Made by a program: the position numbers and the translations under genes. Shown here piece by piece: positions 8,074 through 15,618 of a stretch of DNA of 64,000 nucleotides. The notes under the pieces were generated by a model. The model was not told where the DNA came from. It made no database searches and saw nothing but the letters and a program-made list of their open reading frames with translations. Within the stretch, counting starts at the first letter, position 1; each line of letters starts with the position of its first letter. This DNA is from Azospirillum lipoferum (GTDB lineage: Bacteria > Pseudomonadota > Alphaproteobacteria > Azospirillales > Azospirillaceae). The stretch covers positions 186,001 to 250,000 of the forward strand of contig NZ_JALJXJ010000010.1 of NCBI RefSeq assembly GCF_024170005.1, written 5' to 3'.

Positions 8074-9507
8074 CTATTCCGCAGGACGTCTCCGGGGTAG
8101 CGGATGGGGAATGGGATGCCGGCCCCAGGCCCCGCCGATCATCGCTGCCGCCGTCAGAAGCCCATATGAGACCGCCGCCAGAGCGGTGATCTGGAACAGG
8201 GTCGAAAGTCCGGCACCGAACCAGGTGACGGCCGACCAGCCGACGAAGGCCGCGATCATCATGCGGACGGTGCCGGCCAGCACGGGAAGCAGGACGCGCT
8301 TCGCTCCCTGGCTGGCGAAATAGAGCGCCAACCCCAGCCCGACCGCACCGTAAACCGGCGCCACGGTCCGCAGATAGAGGGTGCCCATCGCCAGCACCCG
8401 GGGATCGTCGCTGAACAGGCCGATCCAGGCTTGCGGGAAGATCGCGGCGGCAAAGCCGATGACCTCGGTCATTCCGAAGGCGATGGCAGCGCCGATCCAG
8501 GCGACGCGGCGCGCCCGCGCCAGCTGCCCTGCCCCGATGTTGTGGCCGACCATGGTGACCATGGCGGTGCCGAGCCCGAAGATCAGCGGAATCTGGAGGT
8601 AATCGAGGCGCGAGGCGATGCCGTATCCGGCAATGGCGTCGGCGCCGAACCGGCCGACCGCAGCGGTGACGACGGTGACGGTGAGATTGACCTGGACGGT
8701 GCCGACCGCCGACAGGAAACCGACCCCGAGGATGTCCTTGAACAGCCTCGCGCGCAGGGGAACGGCCCTCAGCTTCACGAGGCTCCACGAAGACCGCAGA
8801 TACAGCGTCAGCGCAAGCGTGGCGAACAGGTAGTAGACGACCACCGCAACCCCGCCGCCGGCAACGCCGAGACGCGGCAAGGGCCCCCAGCCGAAGATCA
8901 GGGCCGGCGACAGGAGGATGAGGAGCACGGTGCCGGACGAGATCACCAGGGCCGGCACCGTCACGTTCCCGGCGCCGCGAAGGGCCGACGACAGCAGGGC
9001 GGTGACCCAGACCGGGATGGAGCCGGCGAACACGACCCCGGAATAGGTGAGTGCCGCCGTCAGCGCCGGTCCCGTTCCCCCCATCGCCCGATAGAGGATC
9101 GGTCCGGCAAGGAGAGCCGCCGCGGTGAAGAGGAGGCCGAACGCGCAGGCCAGGACGACCGCATGCCAGATCAGCGCTTCGGCATCGTCATGGCGTTTCG
9201 CTCCCAAGGCCCGCGCGACGGCCGAGGAGACACCGCCGCCGATGCCGCCATTCGCCATCATCTGCATGAGCATGAGCACGGGGAAGACCAGGGCGACCCC
9301 GGCGAGCGCCTCGGTCCCAAGGAAGCCGACGAACCAGGTCTCGGCCACCCCGACCAGCGTCTGGATGACAAGCACAAGCGTTGTCGGTACTGCGAGACGG
9401 AGCATTGCCGGTGCGACTGGTCCGGCAAGAACGCCTGGCGGCACTTTATAGGTGGACACTTGGGGCGCTGGGGGCGCCGGACCCTCCTGGCGGGACAGGG
9501 CGGTCAT
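8074..9507 (-). CDS. MATE family efflux transporter
   Basis: A 477-residue multidrug and toxic compound extrusion protein with about twelve membrane helices in two repeats. Family hallmarks include PTTLVLVIQTLVGVAETWFVG at the first helix, GIGGGVSSAVARALG with GAKRHDDA, and GHNIGAGQLARARR at the matching position of the second half. It starts 13 bp after the SDR stop and is followed by tetR after 67 bp, so SDR-MATE-TetR is probably one unit. It would export cationic or drug-like compounds using an ion gradient; the substrate is unknown. Confidence 0.9.
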   Translation of the reverse strand: MTALSRQEGPAPPAPQVSTYKVPPGVLAGPVAPAMLRLAVPTTLVLVIQTLVGVAETWFVGFLGTEALAGVALVFPVLMLMQMMANGGIGGGVSSAVARALGAKRHDDAEALIWHAVVLACAFGLLFTAAALLAGPILYRAMGGTGPALTAALTYSGVVFAGSIPVWVTALLSSALRGAGNVTVPALVISSGTVLLILLSPALIFGWGPLPRLGVAGGGVAVVVYYLFATLALTLYLRSSWSLVKLRAVPLRARLFKDILGVGFLSAVGTVQVNLTVTVVTAAVGRFGADAIAGYGIASRLDYLQIPLIFGLGTAMVTMVGHNIGAGQLARARRVAWIGAAIAFGMTEVIGFAAAIFPQAWIGLFSDDPRVLAMGTLYLRTVAPVYGAVGLGLALYFASQGAKRVLLPVLAGTVRMMIAAFVGWSAVTWFGAGLSTLFQITALAAVSYGLLTAAAMIGGAWGRHPIPHPLPRRRPAE

Positions 9508-9520
9508 GGCATTTCCTCCA

Positions 9521-10336
9521 TCAGACCGGCAGCCGCAGCATCTTGCGCAGGCTCCTGTCGAAGGCGGAGGCCGGGACGAAACGGCGCAGGACGCTGACCT
9601 GCCGTGCCAGCTTTCCTGCCGGGTAGCGCAGCTTCGGTTCGGAGTCCGTCGCAGCCTTCACGATGGTTTCGGCCACGGTCTCGGGCGTATCGCCCTTCCT
9701 GATCGCGTCCCCCATGGCCACGGTCATGCCCGCGCGCGCAGCCTCATAAGCATTGATCCACCGATCCGGCTTGATGAGGTTCCCATCGAAAGAGGTTCGG
9801 GTATAGGCGGGCTCGACCAGCGCGACCCGAATGCCGAGCGTGCGCAGCTCGTGGTCAAGCGATTGGGAATAGCCTTCCACGGCATGCTTCGTTGCCGCAT
9901 AGAGCGCGAAATAGGGCGCCGGAATGAATCCATGCGCCGAACTCAGATTGACGATCCTGCCGCTTTTCTGGCGCCGCATGATCGGCAGCACGGCGTTGGT
10001 CAGGCGGATGACGCCGAACATGTTCACGTCGAACAGCGCCTGCGCCTGCGCAAGCGAGGATTCCTCCGCACCACCGAAAAGACCGACCCCGGCATTGTTG
10101 ACCAGCAGATCGATGCGGCCGGCATCGTCCAGCACCTCGTCGACGAGGGCCGCCACGGAGGCGTCGTCGGTGACGTCGCAGGGCAGCATGGTGACACCGT
10201 CGGGTCCTTCGGCGGTGGTGTGACGGCTGGTCCCGAACACGTCGAAGCCTGCTGCCCGCAGAGCCCTGGCCGCCGCGTATCCGATACCGGACGATGCTCC
10301 CGTCACCAGAGCCACGCCGCGATTGGTCTTATCCAT
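9521..10336 (-). CDS. SDR family oxidoreductase
   Basis: A 271-residue short-chain dehydrogenase started at ATG 10336 (MDKTNRGVALVTGASSGIG). Visible motifs are TGASSGIG, NNAGVG, and YAATKHA with the catalytic Y-x-x-x-K. The C-terminal part (about 180-271) is longer than in FabG and resembles the AtsC/YbbO-like SDRs. It heads the leftward unit SDR-MATE-TetR and is divergent from the RND pair, sharing the 10407-10457 operator. It may modify a compound that is also exported. Confidence 0.85.
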   Translation of the reverse strand: MDKTNRGVALVTGASSGIGYAAARALRAAGFDVFGTSRHTTAEGPDGVTMLPCDVTDDASVAALVDEVLDDAGRIDLLVNNAGVGLFGGAEESSLAQAQALFDVNMFGVIRLTNAVLPIMRRQKSGRIVNLSSAHGFIPAPYFALYAATKHAVEGYSQSLDHELRTLGIRVALVEPAYTRTSFDGNLIKPDRWINAYEAARAGMTVAMGDAIRKGDTPETVAETIVKAATDSEPKLRYPAGKLARQVSVLRRFVPASAFDRSLRKMLRLPV

Positions 10337-10406
10337 TGGGTTCACTTTCCTCTTTGTGCCGGGTTCGGCCCCGGAAGCGGCGCTGCCATGCAAGAGCGTC
10401 CGCCAT

Positions 10407-10457
10407 TTAGATTGCGTTCGAACTCTATAATCGATATAGATGTCGTACGCAATCTAA
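10407..10457. promoter_or_regulatory. long palindromic TetR-type operator, copy 2 (SDR/RND divergent promoter)
   Basis: A nested inverted repeat centred at 10432: outer arms TTAGATTGCG (10407-10416) and CGCAATCTAA (10448-10457) are perfect complements. Inner arms CTATA (10425-10429) and TATAG (10435-10439) share the same centre. It sits about 70 bp upstream of the SDR start and ends 19 bp before the RND adaptor ATG. Its left two thirds match the sequence in front of tetR at 8020. It is well placed to repress both directions. Confidence 0.7.
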
Positions 10458-10476
10458 TTTGGCTGAGGCGGCGGGC

Positions 10477-11610
10477 ATGAAAAAGAGACCCATGATCGTG
10501 TTGGGGGGCGTTCTGACGGCGGCGCTGGGTGCGGTTGCAGTCGTGACGCTGTCCATGCACACACAGGAGGCGTCGGCGGTGAGCGATCCCAGGCAGGACG
10601 CGCCGATCGTCCGGCTCTCGGCGGCGGTTCGGGTGGCCGGATCCGAACGCGGTTTCACCGGCGTCGTCGGGGCGAGGGTGCAGAGCAATCTCGGCTTCCG
10701 CGTCCCCGGCAAGATCATCGAGCGGCTGGCGACGGTCGGCCAGCCGGTCAAGGCCGGCCAGCCGCTGATGCGCATCGACGAGACCGACCTGCGCCTCGCG
10801 CTCACGGCCAAGCGCAACGCGGTTGCCGCGGCGCGTGCGGCGGTCGTTCAGACCCAGGCGGACGAACGGCGATACGCAAGCCTGGTCAATGACGGATGGG
10901 CCTCCCGCCAGCGTCACGAACAGGCGAAGGCCGCGCTGGACACCGCCAGGGCACAGCTCGCCAGCGCCGAAGCGGACGCCCGGGTCGCCGAGAACGAGGC
11001 GACCTACTCGGTCCTGGTGGCCGACAGCGATGGAACGGTGGTCGAGACGCTCGGCGAGCCGGGGCAGGTCGTCGCCGCCGGCCAGACCGTCGTCCGGATC
11101 GCCCAGGCCGGCCCCCGCGAGGCGGTGGTGGCGCTGCCGGAAACCATCCGGCCGCAAATCGGCTCGCCGGCCGAAGCCAGCCTCTATGGCGCCGACGGGC
11201 AGCGTTACGACGCGCATCTGCGCCAGTTGTCGGACGCCGCCGATGCCCAGACCCGCACCTACGAGGCGCGCTATGTGCTCGATGGCGATGCTGCGGCGGC
11301 GCCGCTCGGCGCGACGGTCACCATCCGGCTGGCGGGCCGGCTGGAAGGCCCGACGGGGCAGGCGGACATGCAGGTGCCGCTGGGAGCGGTGCTGGACGAC
11401 GGCCGGAGGACCGGTGTCTGGACCCTGGACCGCGCCAGTTCGACGGTGCGCTTCCAGCCGGTCCGGCTGGTTCGGGTGAGTGGCGAAACCGCCGTGATCT
11501 CCGGGCTCGGCCTCGGCGATCCGGTGGTATCGCTCGGCGCCCATCTTCTCCAGGAGGGTGCCCGTGTCAGGACGGCTGTCAGGACCGCCGCCGAGAGCGG
11601 GGGCAAGTGA
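10477..11610 (+). CDS. RND efflux periplasmic adaptor subunit (MFP)
   Basis: A 377-residue membrane fusion protein linking an inner-membrane RND pump to the outer membrane. It starts at ATG 10477 (MKKRPMIVLGG) with a membrane-anchoring signal segment. The lipoyl/barrel half-motif FRVPGKIIERLATVGQPVKAG (near residue 80) and its partner SDGTVVETLGEPGQVVAAG (near 190) flank a helical hairpin rich in Ala and Glu. The frame could extend to TTG 10459, but that would overlap the operator. Its TGA overlaps the ATG of the pump gene. Confidence 0.9.
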   Translation: MKKRPMIVLGGVLTAALGAVAVVTLSMHTQEASAVSDPRQDAPIVRLSAAVRVAGSERGFTGVVGARVQSNLGFRVPGKIIERLATVGQPVKAGQPLMRIDETDLRLALTAKRNAVAAARAAVVQTQADERRYASLVNDGWASRQRHEQAKAALDTARAQLASAEADARVAENEATYSVLVADSDGTVVETLGEPGQVVAAGQTVVRIAQAGPREAVVALPETIRPQIGSPAEASLYGADGQRYDAHLRQLSDAADAQTRTYEARYVLDGDAAAAPLGATVTIRLAGRLEGPTGQADMQVPLGAVLDDGRRTGVWTLDRASSTVRFQPVRLVRVSGETAVISGLGLGDPVVSLGAHLLQEGARVRTAVRTAAESGGK

Positions 11611-14600
11611 TGAGCCTCAATCTTTCCGCCATTGCCGTCCGTGAACGGGCGGTCACCCTGTTCTTCATCCTTCTGCTGGCGGCGGCAGGCGCCTTCGCCT
11701 TCGTCATGCTCGGACGGGCGGAGGATCCCGCCTTCACCATCAAGACCCTGACCGTCACCAGCGTGTGGCCGGGGGCCACGGCGCGCGAGATGCAGGATCT
11801 TGTCGCCGAACCGCTGGAAAAGCGCCTTCAGGAACTGAGCTGGTACGACCGGGTGGAGACCACCACGCGGCCCGGCTATGCCTACATGACCCTCACGCTG
11901 AAGGACAGCACGCCGCCGGCCAGGGTGCAGGAGGAATTCTATCAGGCCCGCAAGAAGATCGGCGACGAGACGCGCAACCTGCCGTCCGGCGTGCTCGGCC
12001 CCTTCGTCAACGACGAATATTCCGACGTGAGCTTTGCGCTCTATGCGCTGAAGGCCAAGGGCATGCCGATGCGCGAGCTGGCCCGGCAGGCCGAGGCGAT
12101 CCGCCAGGACCTGCTGCATGTGCCGGGCGTCAAGAAGGTCAACATCCTGGGCGAACGCCCGGAACGGATCTTCGTCGAGTTCTCCTATGCCAAGCTGGCG
12201 ACGCTCGGCGTGTCGGCCCAGGACATTATCGCCGCCTTGCAGCGGCAGAACACCGTCACACCGTCCGGCTCGATCGACACGAGGGGGCCGCAGGTCTTCA
12301 TCCGGATCGACGGTGCCTATGACGGGGTGCAGGCGATCGCCGACACGCCGATCGTCGCCGCCGGGCGGACGCTGAAGCTGTCCGACATCGCGGAGGTCCG
12401 CCGCGGCTACGAGGATCCGCCGACCTACATCATCCGTCATCAGGGTGAACCCACCGTCATGCTGGCGACCGTCATGCAGGAGGGCTGGGACGGCTTGGCA
12501 CTCGGCAAGGCGCTGGAGGAACGGGCCGCGGGCATCGCGCGGTCGCTGCCGCTCGGGATGACGCTCGACAAGGTGACCGATCAGGCCGTCAACATCACCT
12601 CGGCGGTCGACGAGTTCATGGTGAAGTTCGCGATGGCGCTCGGCGTGGTGCTGCTGGTCAGCCTGCTCAGCCTCGGCTGGCGCGTCGGCATCGTCGTGGC
12701 GGCGGCCGTTCCGCTGACGCTCGCCGTCGTCTTCCTCATTATGCTGGAAACCGGCCGCTTCTTCGACCGCATCACGCTCGGCGCGCTGATCCTGTCGCTC
12801 GGCCTGCTGGTGGACGACGCCATCATCGCCATCGAGGTGATGGTGGTGAAGATGGAGGAGGGCGTCGACCGTATCAGGGCGGCGGCCTATGCCTGGAGCC
12901 ACACGGCGGCGCCGATGCTGTCCGGAACGCTGGTGACGATCGCCGGCTTCCTGCCGGTGGGGTTCGCGCGCTCGACCGCCGGCGAATATGCCGGCAACAT
13001 CTTCTGGGTCGTGGGATTCTCCCTCATCGTCTCCTGGATCGTCGCGGTGGTCTTCACGCCCTATCTGGGCGTCAGGATGCTGCCGGCGATCAAACCGGTC
13101 GCCGGCGGTCACGCGGCGATCTACGGCACCCCGAACTACCGGCGCCTGCGGCGGCTCATCACCGTCGCCGTGCGCCACAAGGCCCTGACCTGCGGCATCG
13201 TCGGCCTCGCCTTTGCCGCCGCCATCGTCGGCATGGGCGGTGTGAAGCAGCAGTTCTTCCCGACCTCCGACCGCCCCGAGGTGCTGGTGGAGATCCGCCT
13301 GCCGGAAGGCACCAGCATCGAGACGACGACCGTGTCGGTCGAGAAGATCGAACGCTGGCTGGCCGATCAGCCGGAGGCGAAGATCGTCACGAGCTATATC
13401 GGGCAGGGCGCTCCCCGCTTCTTCATCGCCCTGTCGCCGGAACTGCCCGATCCCGCCTTCGCCAAGATCGTCGTGCTCACGCCGGACGCCGAGGCGCGCG
13501 AGGCCTTGAAGCACCGGCTGCGGCGGATTGTGGCGCAGGGACTGGTGCCCGAGGCCTATGTGCGCGTCACCCAGCTCGTGTTCGGACCCTACACGCCGTT
13601 CCCGGTCGAATTCCGGGTGATGGGTCCGGATCCGGCGCAGCTCTACGCCATTTCCGAAAAGGCCCTCGCCATCATGCGGAGCGTGCCGGATGTCCGGCAG
13701 GCCAACCGGGATTGGGGCAACCGCACGCCGGTACTCCGCTTCACGCCCGACCAGGATCGCCTGAACCTCATCGGTCTCTCGCCGGCCGAAGTCGGCCAGC
13801 AACTCCAATTCCTTCTCAGCGGGATCGCCGTCACCCAGGTCCGCGAGGACATCCGCAATGTCCCCATCGTGGCGCGCAGCGCTGGCGGCGAACGCCTGGA
13901 TCCGGCGCGTCTGGCGGATTTCTCGCTGACGAGCCGGAACGGCCAGCAGATCCCGCTCGATCAGATCGGCCACGCGGACATAAGGCTGGAGGAACCGATG
14001 ATGAAGCGCCGGGACCGGACATCCGTCATCACGATCCGCTCGGACTTCAACGAGGCGACCCAGCCTCCGGAGGTCTCCAAGCAGATCATGATGGCCCTTC
14101 AGCCGCTGATCGCCTCGCTTCCGGCCGGCTATCGCATTGAAATGGGCGGATCGATCGAGGAAGCCGCCAAGGCCAACACGGCGCTCGGCAAGGTCTTCCC
14201 CGTCATGATCGCGGCCATGCTGGTCTTCATCATGCTGCAGGTGCGGTCCTTCTCGATGATGGCCATGGTTCTGCTGACGGCACCGCTCGGTGTCGTCGGC
14301 GTCGTGCCCATGCTGCTCGCCTTCAACCAGCCCTTCGGCTTCAACGCCATCCTGGGGCTGATCGGTCTGGCCGGCATCCTGATGCGCAACACGCTGATCC
14401 TGACCGAACAGATCAAGGAGAACCAGGCGGCCGGCTTTGACGACTACCACGCCGTCATCGAAGCCACGGTACAACGGACGCGGCCGGTGATCCTGACCGC
14501 CCTTGCCGCGGTGCTGGCCTTCATCCCTCTCACCCACTCGGTATTCTGGGGGTCGATGGCCTACACGCTGATCGGCGGCACGGCGGTCGGCACGGTGCTG

Positions 14601-14696
14601 ATCCTGCTGTTCCTCCCCGCTCTCTATGCGGCATGGTTCCGCATCAAGCCGGCGGCCGTCGGCGAGCGTCAAGCTCCCATGCCCGTCTCGGCGTGA
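11610..14696 (+). CDS. RND efflux pump, inner-membrane permease
   Basis: A 1028-residue pump of the AcrB/HAE1 superfamily, normal length. It starts at ATG 11610, overlapping the adaptor stop; the open frame further upstream is only a shadow of the adaptor. The order is: one N-terminal membrane helix, a large periplasmic loop (FNVxVT-like and PN1 regions), helices with the proton-relay motif LGLLVDDAIIAIE near residue 400, a second periplasmic loop (QQFFPTSDRPE), and the C-terminal helix bundle (LGLIGLAGILMRNTLI). It uses proton influx to extrude substrates. No outer-membrane channel gene is adjacent. Confidence 0.92.
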   Translation: MSLNLSAIAVRERAVTLFFILLLAAAGAFAFVMLGRAEDPAFTIKTLTVTSVWPGATAREMQDLVAEPLEKRLQELSWYDRVETTTRPGYAYMTLTLKDSTPPARVQEEFYQARKKIGDETRNLPSGVLGPFVNDEYSDVSFALYALKAKGMPMRELARQAEAIRQDLLHVPGVKKVNILGERPERIFVEFSYAKLATLGVSAQDIIAALQRQNTVTPSGSIDTRGPQVFIRIDGAYDGVQAIADTPIVAAGRTLKLSDIAEVRRGYEDPPTYIIRHQGEPTVMLATVMQEGWDGLALGKALEERAAGIARSLPLGMTLDKVTDQAVNITSAVDEFMVKFAMALGVVLLVSLLSLGWRVGIVVAAAVPLTLAVVFLIMLETGRFFDRITLGALILSLGLLVDDAIIAIEVMVVKMEEGVDRIRAAAYAWSHTAAPMLSGTLVTIAGFLPVGFARSTAGEYAGNIFWVVGFSLIVSWIVAVVFTPYLGVRMLPAIKPVAGGHAAIYGTPNYRRLRRLITVAVRHKALTCGIVGLAFAAAIVGMGGVKQQFFPTSDRPEVLVEIRLPEGTSIETTTVSVEKIERWLADQPEAKIVTSYIGQGAPRFFIALSPELPDPAFAKIVVLTPDAEAREALKHRLRRIVAQGLVPEAYVRVTQLVFGPYTPFPVEFRVMGPDPAQLYAISEKALAIMRSVPDVRQANRDWGNRTPVLRFTPDQDRLNLIGLSPAEVGQQLQFLLSGIAVTQVREDIRNVPIVARSAGGERLDPARLADFSLTSRNGQQIPLDQIGHADIRLEEPMMKRRDRTSVITIRSDFNEATQPPEVSKQIMMALQPLIASLPAGYRIEMGGSIEEAAKANTALGKVFPVMIAAMLVFIMLQVRSFSMMAMVLLTAPLGVVGVVPMLLAFNQPFGFNAILGLIGLAGILMRNTLILTEQIKENQAAGFDDYHAVIEATVQRTRPVILTALAAVLAFIPLTHSVFWGSMAYTLIGGTAVGTVLILLFLPALYAAWFRIKPAAVGERQAPMPVSA

Positions 14697-14735
14697 TCTG
14701 ACGGACTTTCGAGGTGGTTCTCCAGGAAGGGGAGC

Positions 14736-14771
14736 CGCCTCGCATTCGATCCGTCATCCGAATGCGAGGCG
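14736..14771. terminator. stem-loop after the RND pump gene
   Basis: A perfect 13-bp stem (arm GCCTCGCATTCG at 14737-14748 and its complement at 14759-14770, plus one more pair) with a 10-base loop begins 40 bp after the pump stop. It is not followed by a T-run, so it may be a Rho-assisted end or an mRNA-stabilising hairpin rather than a classical terminator. Confidence 0.5.
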
Positions 14772-14920
14772 AAGCGGAATAACTAAATTTCCGTGAATAC
14801 GGTCTAGGGGTTATCATTATGTCGCATCGGGGCCGTCCCTAGATTTCTTCGGATAGTCATAGGCGATAGGGTGAAGGTGATTGCGGAAGATCAGCCATCC
14901 GCATCATCTGGAGCCTGTGA

Positions 14921-15244
14921 ATGTCCGAGCCGCCTCAACAAACCACGGTTGCCTGTGAAGGGCCGGCGACGATTGCGGCGATTGAAGCCATACGCGATCG
15001 TTTGCAGGAAGCGTTGCAGACAGCTCCCGTCGTCGAGATCGACTGCCGGTCGGTCACAGAGGTGGATGTCTGTTTCCTGCAATCGCTCCTCTCCGCACGG
15101 ATATCGGCACTGCGGCGTGGCGTGGAACTGCGGATACGGCAGCCGCTCGCCCAACCGCTATGCGACGCACTTGAGCGTGGGGGATTCATCGCCAGGTCCG
15201 GGAGCCCGCGCTCCGGCCAGGATTTTTGGACGGGGGAATCATAA
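14921..15244 (+). CDS. STAS domain protein at head of chemotaxis operon
   Basis: A 107-residue single-domain STAS protein (anti-sigma-factor-antagonist/MlaB-like). It shows the strand-helix pattern VVEIDCRSVTEVDVCFLQSLL, where the segment before the second helix usually carries the phosphorylatable Ser in regulated members; here the corresponding turn reads V-D-V-C, so phosphorylation at that position is doubtful. It precedes cheY by only 5 bp and is presumably part of the chemotaxis unit. STAS proteins at the head of che operons are known in several lineages, but their role is not settled. Confidence 0.75.
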   Translation: MSEPPQQTTVACEGPATIAAIEAIRDRLQEALQTAPVVEIDCRSVTEVDVCFLQSLLSARISALRRGVELRIRQPLAQPLCDALERGGFIARSGSPRSGQDFWTGES

Positions 15245-15249
15245 AAGAC

Positions 15250-15618
15250 ATGACGAAAACCATCCTTGCCGTCGATGACTCCGCGAGCATGCGTCAGATG
15301 GTCAAGCTGACCCTGTCCTCTGCCGGCTATCAGGTGGTGGAGGCCGCGGATGGGCGCGACGCTCTGGCTAAGGCGAAGTCCGGCAGCTTCAATATGGTGC
15401 TGACCGATCTGAACATGCCGAACATGGACGGTCTGGCACTGATCCGTGAATTGCGGATGCTGCCGGCCTATCGCGGCATTCCGATCGTCTTCCTGACCAC
15501 CGAGTCCGACGCCGGCAAGAAGGCCGAAGCCAAAACGGCCGGCGCCACCGCCTGGATCGTGAAGCCGTTCCAGCAGGACCAGCTGCTGGGTGTCGTCAAA
15601 AAGATCGTCGGCGCATGA
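15250..15618 (+). CDS. cheY: CheY-like response regulator
   Basis: A 122-residue single receiver domain, started at ATG 15250 (MTKTILAVDDS). Phosphorylation-site residues are all present: D9 and D10, the phospho-acceptor D53 in LTDLNMP, T83/T84 and K105 in VKPF; position 102 is Trp where E. coli CheY has Tyr106. As an isolated receiver it would carry the signal from CheA to the output. Its TGA overlaps the cheA ATG, so the two are translationally coupled. Confidence 0.9.
   Translation: MTKTILAVDDSASMRQMVKLTLSSAGYQVVEAADGRDALAKAKSGSFNMVLTDLNMPNMDGLALIRELRMLPAYRGIPIVFLTTESDAGKKAEAKTAGATAWIVKPFQQDQLLGVVKKIVGA

Noticed and set aside
11271..14672. 1133-codon open frame antisense to the RND pump
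   Set aside because: It mirrors the pump gene in the complementary frame, is rich in Arg, His, Asp and Gln without any domain, and results from high GC content.
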